A stretch of DNA of 64,000 nt. It comes from Apus apus (lineage: Eukaryota; Chordata; Aves; Apodiformes; Apodidae). Below are positions 1-12,713 of the stretch, piece by piece. The translations under genes were made by a program, and so were the position numbers. Numbering within the stretch: position 1 is the stretch's first letter; every line of letters starts with the position of its first letter. Where the stretch lies: assembly GCF_020740795.1 (NCBI RefSeq), contig NC_067295.1, forward strand, positions 1,116,501 to 1,180,500. The letters are read 5' to 3'. A model generated the notes under the pieces. The model had not been told where the DNA came from, did no database searches, and saw nothing but the letters and a program-made list of their open reading frames with translations.

Positions 1-1384
<1,384 letters not shown>

Positions 1385-1745
1385 GTCCTGTGGCAGTGGA
1401 TGCCCTCTCACTGCTCTACATACTTGAACTGGATTCCTGAAAAGCCTCCGATGTCAACAAGAAAGGTAACACCTACAGTATCCTCCAAAAGCTTCCTGCT
1501 GATTTCATGCTGCAGTTCAGGGGAGTTTAGAACAATAAGAGGACTCTGCTCCATACAGACACTTCATTTGCAGCTCCAGGACTGCCTTGTCCATAGGTAG
1601 TAAGAGATCCAGGCCTAGAGGAATCATGTGGAGTAGCTGCTGTTCATGGTTAAGTGCCTTGTTCAATACGAGGGCATGACATTTGTAGGGCTTGGCTTTA
1701 CGACTGCAGCTCTCCAAGTCAGTCTGTGAAATACTCTGAATAAAG
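1385..1745 (+). terminator. BRICD5: BRICD5 3' UTR and polyadenylation signal
   Basis: The stretch after the TAA stop has no further coding potential. It contains an AATAAA hexamer at 1739-1744, the probable poly(A) signal of the BRICHOS gene. It ends about 75 bases before the poly(A) signal of MLST8 on the other strand. Confidence 0.7.
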
Positions 1746-1820
1746 GGATTGCAAACCAAGAAAACAGCTCCTGCCTTTCCTCTCTTTGCTCGGCCTCTTC
1801 CATCATGGAGAAAGGCTGAT

Positions 1821-1830
1821 TTTATTTATT
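1821..1830 (-). terminator. MLST8: MLST8 polyadenylation signals
   Basis: Read on the minus strand, two overlapping AATAAA hexamers lie about 350 bases past the MLST8 stop codon. They imply a 3' UTR of roughly 2175 down to about 1800, which nearly meets the 3' end of the convergent BRICHOS gene. Confidence 0.65.
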
Positions 1831-2175
1831 TTTTTCCCACTTTGTGGTACAAGAACATCACAAAGCTGTCAGCAGCCATGCCAGAGGGATTCCTCCAGCT
1901 GAACCACACCCAGCTCCCCTCTGCAGGACCATGCCTCCCCTTCCCATTTCCTTTAGTCCCAGCAGCTTCCCTCAGAGGCCACGCTTCAGTAGGGATCTGC
2001 TGGGGCTGGAGCCTGGTGCCACCCCAGGCAGAGGCAGCTGCTTCTGCCAGAGACCCAGCCCTCTCCCTCAGAGGAGGGGATGGTTACATGTGTGTCTCCT
2101 GGGCTCCAGAGAGGGTGCTGGCCACTGTAGGACAAGGGAAAACAAGCAGAGATCCTCCTCTTCCCAAGGTGGCTG

Positions 2176-5100
2176 CTATCCCAGCACGCTGTCGTTGAAG
2201 GCCAGGCAGACAACAGCCTTCTGGTGCCCGCTGTATTCCCGCTTGATCTCCCCTGTCTCCACACACCAAAGTCGGGCCAGGTTGTCAGAGGAGGCTGGAA
2301 CAGAGTTCAGAGTGGGATGTATTGCATTACCCTTTATACTTTTCCCCCCCATTATTCTAAGACTTCCCTCTTGCTTCCTTCAACACCAGGATTAGTGCTG
2401 TTGGCGACAGGTGAGGGGGCTGTGCAGAGCAGGAACCTCAGTGCACTGCTGCATTCCATGGGGGTTTAATGATTTTGGAGAGAAGTGACTGTGGAAATGA
2501 CAACCTCTATGTGTTGAAGGCACCATCATGCTGCAAGCAGCATTGCTCCCAGGCAAAATAAACTGCACACATGAAGATCATCTCTGCAGTTTAAACAGCT
2601 GCTGTTCTGCAGCACAGGGAAAACGCTTCAGGGAGTGAGTAGCTGCGCTGCGGGCGCAAGGCTGGGTGCTCTCTCCTCATACAGTGCTGCATGAGGGCTT
2701 GGCAGTGTCCCAGCTAGAGAAACTGCTGAGACTTGTGCTAGTGCAGGGCCCTGGTGTAGCCCAAGCTGTGGGTCAGGGTAGGAGCACAGCAGCCCCTCAC
2801 CTGTGACAATGTACTGGGAGTCCCCGGAGAAGGCGCAGTCCCACATCCAGCCCCGAGACGTTTCCCCTGGGTTATTGCTCTTGATGCTCAGCTCTGTCAT
2901 CAAAGAGAAGTTTGAAGTCCTCCAGATCTTACAGGTCTGATCTGCAGAACATGTAGCCAAGAGCCTGCAAAGAAGAGAGAGGCAAGGGCAACCCCATGAG
3001 TCACGCCATGTGCCGAAGGGCCTTGAGACTGTGGGCCTGGAACAGGCATGAACTGGAGACCTGTGTTCACTGTAATCAGATTTTTTGACACCTGCATCAC
3101 CTGAGATTCGAGCAGAACAAACTCAGTGAAGGAGCACACTAAGTTCACCACTTTGCTCCCAGGGATCAGCAATTTGATCCCAGTTACAGTTCATGGCTTC
3201 AAAGCTTGTTGAGACCATGGAGCACAAGGCTGGGATGCTGCTGCCAGCAACCCTTTCCCAGTGTGTCCTGTGCCTCCTTCCCACTCCTCCCTGGGGCACC
3301 TGGAGGGCAGTGTGAACCTGCATCAGCCAACAGCTGGAGGCACAGCTGGCCTCTGCCTACCCAGGAAGGACTGCCTGTTCCCAGGGCAGGTAGGTGGGGG
3401 CTGACAGGCACTCACGTGGAGTCGGGACTGAACTTGCACTGAAGGGCGTAGCGGTTGTGCGCTGGGATCTTGGTCTTGGGGATCAGCTGGGTCACCTCCT
3501 CTCCGATGCCACCCGTCAAGTTCCACACGTAGCAATTTCCCTGTGGTGAGACAGAGGGATCTGTGCCCAGGCTGGTGGTCACCCAGCCAGAGCAGCCTGG
3601 ACTTTCCACCTCTGGTCCCAGCACAGCAATGCTGGGGTGTGCAGACCGGCTGCCTCTGCCCACAGCAGGCACAGCCCAGCAGCCCCCACAGCACCATCAG
3701 TCCCACCCCATGGCTGAGGCCCCCAGAGCTCACCGAGCTGTTGACAGCTGCCATGTAACTGGCATCGGGGTCAATGTGAACCGAATTCACGGAGACTTCG
3801 GGCTCTGGAATCAGCTGCTCGTTGTGGTCTGTCTTCAGGTCCCAGATGTGAATGGCTCCGCTCTGATCACCCACAATTAGCTCTGCCTGCAAGAAAACAG
3901 CAGCCTCGGTGCCCTGAGGACAACCCCTCTAGCTGATGTCCAGACCACACCTGTGCAGCACCACAAGGAGCCTTGCTCTGGTTTTGAGCCTCAGGGTCCT
4001 GTTCTGCCCCATCCCTCCCCAGCACAGTGCTGTTCCAGAGCTCCAGCAGCCTGCTGACCATTCCTGCACGCCCAGAGCAAGCGGGGTACTGAGCTCCACA
4101 ATCCTCTGAAAAAAGGTTGTTCACCTTTACAGAAGTGTTTGCTAATTTTACAAACGCCAGAGCAGGCAGTAGCTGCCTGAGCTCTAGAACCATTGCAGAG
4201 CCACAGCTCCAAACAGCAGCCACAGAAGCCAAGTGAGTTTCAGCACGTCTGAGAAGTGGGCATTAAGATGCAAGTTGGCCAGTGAACAACTGAAGCACTC
4301 AAGAATCTACAGATAGCTGAAAAACATGAGCCTAAATGGGTTTTTCTCTCTCTCCCCTTCTCAGGGGAAGGATAAGAGCCAGCTGAAGGGCAGGAGTTCT
4401 GGCTCTGATCCTGTGCTCAGATCAGAATACAATGCTGGCAGCCCTCCACTGAAACCAGGGCTTTTATCGACAGGCTTGTGCTGTCCAGAACTTTAGCAGG
4501 ATCCCTAGAGGAGATCAGGTCATCAGGCAGAGCTAATTCCGTGCTGTGAGCAACGGCCTGTTTCTGAGGAAGACAATCCTGGCTCGATATATTTAGCTGA
4601 CTGCACAGCCCAGGAGCGTCTTCCCGACGCCTCAATCCTCAAGGCCCCTCCTGGCAGCTCTAAGTGCAATTGCTAAAGCTACCACAGCTTTACCCAAGCC
4701 CTGAGAAATCTCTCTGGGATAACTAGATCAGAGTGGCTGCAGCAGGGGATTGCAGAGTGATGGAGCTTTCTGAATAAACACTGCCACCTCTGGACTCGGT
4801 AACTGCAGTCAGCTCACAAGCCAGCTCAGCAGCACCTTCCTAAGTGATTATTTCACAGGTAAGATGTACACACAACAAGAATATTTGTTCTAACATAACG
4901 TGTTATCACAGCACCAGCCCTACAGGAGCATCAGCAGCGTTTATCTAAAAAGTCTGATCCAAACAACTGATCTCAAATCTAGTCTGAAATTCAGCTTTGC
5001 AAAATCACATGGTAAGAAGTGTTTCTATTAATCAGCTTTTTAAAAAGGCTTGAGCTGCTGTGTCTGCACCCAACCCAGCAGCCCTGTGAATACAAAATGG

Positions 5101-6273
5101 ACCAGAGAGGTTACTAATGCTGCAATGATACGTATTGATTTTCCCCGCCCTCCCCTCTAATGCAGCTTTTAGCTCCTTTCCCAGCCCTTCCTCTGTTTCT
5201 CAACAGCTGCTGAACTGACTGGGAAACCTCAAGCAAATCTGACAAAAGTCCCAAATGTAACGGGAGCTGTGGGCCCCGAGATGCTTTTTCTTGGCAGTGC
5301 TCTCCCATCCCTGAACCTCCCAGCCCAACCTGTGCCACCAGCCCCCCTGCCATCACGTCCCCTTGGATATGTTCTTGGATATAAATCACCCCAGAAAAGT
5401 GTCCCCTCCTGTGGGACAGGAGATCCAGCACTGCCCTGTCTCTTTGGAAAACCCTGCAGGTATTTAGCACAGACGCACTCGCGGGCAGATGAGCAGGGGG
5501 CTGGTGCTCACCTGGTTGGGGTGCAGGCAGACGCAGTTGATGGGAGCGTTCACCTGGAAAATCCGCTGGCACTGGAGGTTTCGAGACCTGCAACGAAACG
5601 GGGAGGAACGAGCACGTGCAGGAGCGTGTGATCAGCCCCACCACCCCCGGGGGCTGCTGCAGGGGGTCCCGCCAGCCCTGCCACCTCAGGTCCCAGATCC
5701 TGGCCATGCAGTCCTCCCCGCCCGTGTACATCCAGCGCCCGTCCTCGTGGAAGCCCACGGAGGTGATGTTCTTGCTGACGCCGTCGTAGTTAATGACGGG
5801 GTTGGGGTTGTTGGAGTTGAGGTCGTACATGCGGATGTGCTGGTAGCCTGCGGACACGGGCGGGCACGGCGTGACCCACAGCCCCGGGGCGGGGGCCCAG
5901 GGCCACGGGGGGCCGGGCGGGCTCACCTGCAGCAGCGATCATGCTGCGGTCCGGGGTGATCTCCAGGGCGTTCACCTGCTGCCGGTGCCCGTTAAGGTCG
6001 CTAAGAAGCAGCAGCAGCAGCGGGGACCTGCTGAGACCGGGTTCTCCTAAACGCGGGGCGTGACACCGAGCTAACTGGGTCCGCGGGGTCCCTCAGGCCT
6101 CCCCCGGTCCCCTCAGCCCCCCCGGGCCCCCCGGTGAAGGATACCGAGTCCTGGTGCTGCACGGTGCGGGTGCAGATGCCGCTGTGGGCCTGCCAGAACC
6201 GCACCGTATGGTCGTAGCCGGCCGTGGCCAGGATGACGGGGTCGCTGCCCACCGTGCCCTGAGCGGCGTTCAT
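2176..6273 (-). CDS. MLST8: MLST8 (GbetaL/LST8), WD40 subunit of the TOR complexes
   Basis: mLST8 is a seven-bladed WD40 propeller that binds the mTOR kinase domain in mTORC1 and mTORC2. Coding exons on the minus strand are 6145-6273, 5927-5978, 5685-5847, 5512-5587, 3734-3886, 3416-3540, 2801-2964 and 2176-2294. They total 981 nt, or 326 residues plus stop, the same length as human. All junctions are GT-AG and in phase. Recognisable segments run in order from the start [15 protein letters not shown] (human [15 protein letters not shown]), through [57 protein letters not shown] and [14 protein letters not shown], to LAFNDSVLG and TAG at 2176-2178. The ATG is in a strong context (GGCACCATGA). 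The gene starts in a CpG island shared with the divergent GH20 gene and converges on BRICD5. No odd residues were seen in the parts read. Confidence 0.97.
3887..5511 (-). other. MLST8: MLST8 intron 4
   Basis: This is the largest MLST8 intron, about 1.6 kb. It is less GC-rich than the flanking sequence and includes an AT-rich block at about 4850-5060. I see no additional exon, recognisable repeat or RNA gene in it. Confidence 0.6.
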
Positions 6274-6276
6274 GGT

Positions 6277-6316
6277 GCCGGTGCCGGTCCCGGTGCCGGT
6301 GCCGGTGCCGGTCCCG
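6277..6316. repeat. GCCGGT/CCCGGT hexamer repeat in the MLST8 5' UTR
   Basis: About six head-to-tail copies of a GGTGCC-type hexamer sit directly upstream of the MLST8 ATG. They would be transcribed into its 5' UTR as a GC-rich repeat. Confidence 0.75.
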
Positions 6317-6557
6317 CCGCAGCCCGGGCGGGCCCTGGGGCCGCGGGCCACGCGCGTCCCTCCGCGCACGCGCCGGGGGGCGGGGCTCTCCCTGCGCACG
6401 CGCCGCCCCGCCCCTCGGGGCCGCGGCCGTGGGAAGGCGCATGCGCAGAAGGAGGGAGGCGGGCGATACCATGTGCGGGGGCGGGAGGGGTGAGGCGGGG
6501 CCGTGTGTGGGGGCGGCACCGGCGGCAGCGGCACCGGCGGGAGGGGAGCGGGAGCCG

Positions 6558-6760
6558 GGCACAGCGGGCACCGGGCACAGCGGGCACTGGGCACACACCG
6601 GGCACACACCAGGGGCGGGGCACACAGCAGACACTGGACAGCCAGCACCGGGCACCGGACACGCACCGGGCACCGGGTACCGGTCGCTGCGCACACACTG
6701 GGCACCGGGCACACACCGGGCTGTGGGCACCGGGCACACACCGGGCGCACCGTACACGGC
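6558..6760. repeat. Degenerate CACCGGGCA tandem repeat
   Basis: About 200 bases are built from irregular copies of CACCGGGCA and CACACACCGGG. The repeat lies in the CpG island between MLST8 and the GH20 gene. It creates long open frames with Thr/Gly/His-rich translations that are artefacts of the repeat. Confidence 0.75.
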
Positions 6761-6889
6761 CGGATCTGTCAGGGCACCGCGATCCCGGGACCCCGCGTTG
6801 TGCCGGTGCCGCTGTCACCGGTGGGTGGCGGGACCGGAGCACCCTCCCCGCCCGCAGCGCCCGCCGCTCCGGAGCCGCCCGGGCCCTTT

Positions 6890-6965
6890 AAGAGCGGCGC
6901 GGTTGCGGTTCGTGCCCGCGCCCGTGCCCGCTCCCGGCGGTGCCTGCGGCGGCCCCTCACTGCCG
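6890..6965 (+). other. Possible untranslated first exon of the GH20 gene
   Basis: A consensus donor (CCG then GTAAGG at 6966) closes a CpG-rich block. The coding exon of the hexosaminidase-like gene starts at an acceptor only two bases before its ATG (9081), so an upstream non-coding exon is required. This block is the best candidate in the island. Its 5' limit is not determinable from sequence. Confidence 0.4.
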
Positions 6966-9080
6966 GTAAGGGCCGGGGATGCTCGGGGCCGCAGCAGGAG
7001 CGGGATGTAGGGATGGCCGGGAGCACCGGGGCCTCCGGGAGGACCGGGGGGGTGCAGGGATGCCCGGCGGGATGCCCGGGCAGGATGCAAGGATGTCCGA
7101 TGGGATGCAGGGATGCTCGGTGGGATGCCTGGCAGGGGTGCAGGGGTACCCGGCGGGATACCCGGGCAGGATGCAGGGATGTCCGATGGGATGCAGGGAT
7201 GCTCGGTGGGATGCCTGGCAGGGGTGCAGGGGTACCCGGCGGGATACCCGGGCAGGATGCAGGGATGTCCGATGGGATGCAGGGATGCTCGGTGGGATGC
7301 CTGGCAGGGGTACCCGGCGGGATGCAGCGCTGCCGGGTGCAGCAGGGACCGGTGGCACGGGGATGGCTATGGTGATGTCCGAGGGGTACCCAGGGTGTGG
7401 GGGCTTGCGGGTGGTACCTGGTGAGCTGGGTGGGGTGTGCCCCAGTGCCCTGGAGCAGGGAGGGAGAGGAAGAGAGGCCGTCTCTGCCCAGGGGAGCAGC
7501 CCCTTCCTGCTGCGGGGGGTCCTCCCCAGGCAGTTGCCCCCGGCCGGGAGGGTAGCCCCTTGAGCCCTTGCGAGGGGCAGCTCATCCCGTGGGGAACACT
7601 TGGGGTGAGAGTGAGTGGCAGGGCCGGACTGGGCTGATCTGGGGGAGCTGGGAGCCCTGAGCCAGGCTGGATGGTTGTGAGAAGCTGCAGGCTCTTCCCA
7701 GCCTCCTGGTGGCCATGCCAGCGCTGTCTCCAAAGGGCTGGCAGCAGAAGATGTCACATCAATAAATGTAGTGGGTGCCATGCTGGGTTAGGGGGGCAGC
7801 ATCCACCATCTGAGCCTTCTCTGTGAAGGGATCTCCCTCTGGCACAAGGGACACGAAGCCCCCAGAGTGTGCCTGTCCTGCCTGCCTGTGCCTGGGCTGT
7901 GCCAGTGAGCCTTGGAGACTCGTTCTGTGTTTAGAGAAACTCAAATATATTAAAAAGGCCCAGTCTTGCTGGGGTTGACAGCACCTGTCGAAATATTTAT
8001 CCCTGTTCCGATCAGGCGCTGTGTTCCCGTGACAGCATGATTAGCACTTTACATATTCATAGCCTTTCTGGGTGCTGGGCTCCCCGTGCCCACCTGCCCC
8101 GTGCCCGGGGGGCACTGAGCTCCCCCTCCCACGTCCTGGCTGTGGCTGCTGGCAACCGTTCCCAGGCTGGCACATCCCTGCTGGAGCTGCCTGGAGCACC
8201 CAGGGTCAGGCAGGGGATGGGCAGGGTGGGGAGCACGTGTCAGGGCAGAAATGATGGCAAATCCTGCAGAGTCCAGGATGGTTTGTGTTGTCCCCTGCCT
8301 GTTGTGCCACAGGGGCCATGGGAGATGTGCTGCTCGCAGCAGAGTGGCACTGGCCTCCTGTGGTGGCTCCGGGTGTCACTGCTGCTCCCTTGTCACCTGG
8401 GAGCAGTGCTGTGGGCAAGGAGGAGCCCGAGGGGGCTGCAGGAGCAGGGGAACATGAGGTGTGCTTGGCTTTTCCCCGCTGTGGTGCCTTCCCGGGGGGT
8501 GCATTGGGGTTGCAGAGGTCGGTGGCTCCCCAGGGCTGGAGGGAGCGATGTCCCCAGTGGTGGCAGTGTCACCGTTGGTGGCAGTGCCCCTGGTGCTGTG
8601 CTCGCTGGGCTCTGGCATGGCCGAGCACCTCCCGCTGCGGTGCCAGCTGCATGGGACACTGCTGCGGGCCCCTGATCACGTCTCCTCTGTCCGCAGCTGC
8701 CTCTGTCCGCCTGCCCCGTGATGCTCCCCCACCCGGCCCGGTGACACAGCCCCCGTCCGGGAGGTGACACGGCAGCGCGAGGGGATCCCCTGGTGGGGAC
8801 CTGCCCTGCAGCCACCGCCTTGTTTGCTCCTGCGCTGGCGGAGCCCGAGGAGGCTGCACCTTTGCAGGCAGAGGCGAAGGCAGGTCCGACCACCAGCCCC
8901 TGTGCTGGGGCACAGGAGGTATGAGGGATATGGGGACCAGGGTGGTGGGAGGGGCCTTCCCCATGCCCCCTTCCTCTGGGTCTGGTGCTGCCCTGGTCAG
9001 CAGTGCGGAGCCTTGCATGCAGGGGGTCACTTGTGCTCAGGGTCCTGCTGCGTGGCCGGACCCCCGTGTGTGCCCCACAG
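6966..9080 (+). other. Presumed first intron of the GH20 gene
   Basis: This 2.1 kb non-coding stretch holds the 86-bp minisatellite. It also holds a small AT-rich island at about 7915-8060 (homeobox-like TTAGCA, TATTTAT and ATATTCAT words) in otherwise GC-rich DNA. The rest shows no recognisable gene. A further 5' UTR exon near 8690 cannot be excluded. Confidence 0.45.
7060..7324 (+). repeat. 86-bp minisatellite, about three copies
   Basis: The marker GTCCGATGGG recurs at 7095, 7181 and 7267, spacing of exactly 86 bases. The unit is itself made of GGGATGC-type submotifs, and neighbouring copies are nearly identical. It lies in the presumed 5' UTR intron of the GH20 gene. Confidence 0.9.
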
Positions 9081-9082
9081 AC

Positions 9083-12000
9083 ATGGCCTTCCAGCGGAGC
9101 CACAGGCTGAACCTCCTGCGCCTCGTTGTGCTGCTCCTCGTGGCCTTGGCTGGCATCAAGTTCCTCTTCCGTGACAGGTGAGGTGACAGCAGGACCCCAG
9201 GTATGGGTGAGGGCTTCTGTGCAGCCCTTCAGTCGTGGCTGCATAGGGCCTGGTGTTGGGGGCAGCCGGTGCCCCACAGCACCCCCAGCCCTGCCCTGCT
9301 CCCTTCAGCTTCACCCTGGAGCTGCACAAGCAAGTCAGCAAGGACAACGGGTTCTGGGGGGACAAGGGTGACACTGGCCAGGACACTGGTCCCCAGAGCC
9401 AGGCTCTGGAGCTGTCTGTGGCAAAGATAACAGCCCCGAGGCAAGAGTCCAGGCAGCAGGTCCCCAGGGATGTCAGTGCCACCGAGATGAGGCTGGTCCA
9501 CCTGGATCTCAAAGGAGCTGCCCCTAGGGTCTCCTACCTGGAGCAGGTGAGGATGCTGGGGACTGGTGAGAGATGTGATGAGGGGACAGAGGCAGAGCAA
9601 GGCCCAACCTGCTGCCTGTCCCCACTGGCTGTCCCCGCCGGCCCCCAGGGACCATGCCACCCCCACCAGCCAAGCCCACCCTTCCCACCCTGCAGGTGTT
9701 TCCCCTCCTGTCCCAGCTGGGAGCCAACGGCATCCTTATTGAGTATGAGGACATGTTCCCCTTCAAGGGGGAGCTGGAAATCCTCCGCTCCCCTTATGCC
9801 TACAGGTGAGCTGGGGCTGAGCTGGCCAGGGGCTGGTCCTGGTGTGCTGGGTGTGACTTCCCTGGACCCATGCCCACGATAACCCTGGTCAGAGTGCCAG
9901 GCCATGCCACCGGACCAGCTCTCTGCCCTGCCGGGTCAATATTTGTGTCCCTATAGTAAAGTCCATGCAGGTGTGGGGTGACCGGGCCCCCATGGGCAGG
10001 GTGTTGGAGGAGGAGGAGGGAGCACCCCTTGCTCTGCCCCAGCACCTGCCCTGAGCCTGTCCCTGCACTCCCAGCGAGGAAGACATCGAGCAGATCCAGC
10101 AGCTGGCAGAGCTCCACAAGCTGGAGGTGGTTCCCCTGGTGCAGACCTTTGGGCACGTGGAGGTAGGGGGTCCCAGTCCCGCTCCTCATCCCACATTGCA
10201 GAGGGTTTCCAGCCCCTGACGGCTCCTCCTGTGCAGTTCATCCTCAAGCATGAGAAGTACCAGCACCTGCGGGAGGTCGAGCGCTTCCCCAACAGCTTCA
10301 ACCCCCACATCCCAGACACCCTGGTCCTGCTCAAGAGCATCTTGTCACAGGTCATGGAGAAGCACAAGCGCTCCACCTGGATCCACATCGGGGCAGATGA
10401 GGTGGGCCATGGGCCCTGCAGGGACCCCAGCCCTCACCCCAGGTACCAGGCATGCTCCCAGGGGTGCTGAGCATCCCTTTCCTTTCTCCCAAATCCAGGT
10501 CTTTCATCTTGGGGAGGGGCTGGACTCCAAGAACTGGATGAGCCGCAACAAGGGTGACACAGGGACTATCTACCTGAAGCACGTCAAGGAGGTGCTGGGT
10601 TTCATCTCCACGCAGTACTGGGGGCTGCGGGTGCTCATGTGGGACGACATGCTGCGGAAAATCAGCGTGGGAGCCCTGCGGGGTGAGAGGATGGGAAAGG
10701 TGGCACCTGAGCTGGGGGTCTTGGCAATGCCCATCCACGTGGCCACCATGGCAGGCACAGTGTCCAATGCCTGGCAGGACACCGTGTCTGGCCTCTGGTG
10801 ATATGTGTCTCAGGGCAGCATGAGGTGCTCTGGGCATCCTCCTGCCACTGGCACCAGTGCCCACGCCCCCATCCCTGCTTTCCCCACAGAGTCTGGGATA
10901 GCAAAGCATGTCTCACCCGTGGTGTGGTTCTATGCACCCGACTTCGAGGCCGAGCAGATTGGTAAGGCAGCATGCCAGTCTGCTGGGGGGGCATACCCAG
11001 CCCCCTGGGGATGGTGGCACTGGTGGCTCACTCCTGTCCCACTGCAGGGCCGTTCCTCACCAAGTATGCAGAGAGTGGCTTCAGGGCAGTCTGGTTTGCC
11101 AGCGCCTTCAAGGGCACCACGGGACCAGCACAGACCTGGCCCCCCCCTCAGCTACCACCTGAAGAACCACCTGAGCTGGCTGAAGGTGATGGAGGCCCTA
11201 CCACAGCTGGCCCCACTGCGCTTCCAGGGCATCGTCCTCACTGGCTGGCAGAGGTGAGGGGCGGTGGGACCCCTGCCCTCCCTGGTACCCATCCAGCCCC
11301 CACGGTGGGACCCCTGCCCTGGCCCTGCTCTGCAGGTACGATCACTACTCGGTGCTCTGTGAGCTGCTGCCCGTCGGCATCCCCTCCCTGGCCCTCTGCC
11401 TCCAGACCCTGGTGAACGGTGAGCACTGGAGCAGCCGGCGGGGATCGGCTCATCCCCCATCTCCCCACCATGGGCAGCCATTGCCTGCAAGACCCTTGTC
11501 CTGCAGGCAGGGACAGATGTTGGGAGGGGGGTGGGAGGCTTCAGCTCCCCCAGTTTCAGGGTCGAGGTGAAGCCAGGGGTGAGTGCCTGATGGTGGGGTT
11601 GCCCGGGCCCCTCTGCCTCTCTTCTTGCCCTTCCCAGGGGGCTTCACAGAAGAGATGAAGAGGAAGGTTCTGGACACGCTGGGGTTCCAGAGCATGCAGC
11701 TGGAGCAGAGCACATGGTGCGTGGCACAGCCTGGCCATGGTGGGGGGCAGCCACGGCACTGCCACCCCCATCGCCTCCAAAGGGATGCACTGGAAAGGAG
11801 TGGGGTTTGGTTGCCCAAGTGCCCTGGTCCCAGACCCCCCTGGGGTGAGGGTGGGTGCCCTCCAGCTATGCAGGGTGGTGGGGTTCACCCAGCCTCGAGC
11901 CTCAGCATGGCTGGTGCACCCCACATGTTGGACTCTCACCTTCCTCCCTTTTCCCAGTGAGGGCAGGGGGGCATTCCCTGGTGCAGAGATCTACCACATG

Positions 12001-12567
12001 GTTGAGCAGGTTAATGGCCACCTGAAGGAGAGCATCCTCAAAGTCCTGGAGGAGGAGAGGTAAAGGGCAGCAGGAGGAGTGGGGTGGGCTGGCTTTGGCC
12101 ATGGGGCTGGAGCACAAGAGTTTTCACAGGGGTAGGGACATGCCCAGTGTGCAGGTCCCCATCCCTGGGTGGTCCCTGAACCTCCCACTCCCCTTGTGCC
12201 TCCCCAGTGCCATCAAGGGCTGGTTCAGCCCCTATCACCGGAAGCATCAGTTTGGCAACCCCCGAAACATGGAGAGTTTTGGCAGCAAGATGCTGAAGTA
12301 CGTGGGGCTGGGAGCGGTTCCAGGCTTGGCTCCGGGGTCCCTAACAAGAGGGAGCTGGAACCCCTGCTCTCCTTCTCCTCTAGGCTTCATGAGGACTGGG
12401 AGAACTTTGTCCATGACCTGCGCACCCACCTGGAAAGTGTCTACTTCCCTGACACAGTAGAGGAGTGGATGGAGGAGAATGTCAACCCCTACCTGGACCA
12501 GCTGCGGGACCTGGTGCGGGACTACAGGGCCATCATCCGCCTCAACGCCAGGCCCAAGGCGACGTAG
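9083..12567 (+). CDS. Membrane-anchored hexosaminidase D-like glycoside hydrolase (GH20)
   Basis: This HEXD paralogue is a predicted beta-N-acetylhexosaminidase. Exons are 9081-9177 (ATG 9083), 9309-9546, 9696-9805, 10075-10162, 10237-10401, 10499-10682, 10890-10961, 11048-11253, 11336-11418, 11638-11716, 11958-12059, 12208-12297 and 12384-12567, all GT-AG. The N-terminus ([20 protein letters not shown]) is a short basic tail followed by a hydrophobic segment to about residue 28, predicting a type II Golgi/ER membrane protein, unlike nucleocytoplasmic HEXD. The catalytic Asp-Glu pair is in HIGADEVFHLGEG (about D231-E232). Other family blocks are [17 protein letters not shown] and [14 protein letters not shown]. 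The frame is broken by one extra C in the run 11140-11147; with seven Cs every later junction is in phase and the protein would be 564 residues. I infer an assembly error or a polymorphism rather than decay, because all other sites are intact. Confidence 0.9.
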
Positions 12568-12707
12568 GGGTGTGCAGAACGGCCCCCCCAGCTCCTGCTG
12601 CACCCCAAGGGTGGGCTTTGGGTGCCACCATCCTCCATCTGTGCTGGTGACTGCCTCCCTGCTGTTGTTTGTACTGTACAGAGAGCTCCTGCCTGTCCCA
12701 CTTCCAC

Positions 12708-12713
12708 AATAAA
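12708..12713 (+). terminator. Polyadenylation signal of the GH20 gene
   Basis: A canonical AATAAA lies 141 bases after the TAG stop, giving a short 3' UTR. Confidence 0.85.

Larger units (their letters stand above)
5870..7010. promoter_or_regulatory. CpG island, probable bidirectional promoter of MLST8 and the GH20 gene
   Basis: This very GC- and CpG-rich stretch covers the first exons of MLST8 on minus and the presumed untranslated first exon of the hexosaminidase-like gene on plus. No TATA box is apparent, as is usual for housekeeping CpG-island promoters. The placement of start sites is inference, because only the MLST8 ATG at 6273 is fixed by coding similarity. Confidence 0.65.

Noticed and set aside
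6113-7375. Several overlapping 200-290 codon open frames on both strands
   Set aside because: They are generated by the CACCGGGCA repeat and the 86-base minisatellite; peptides simply echo the repeat units.
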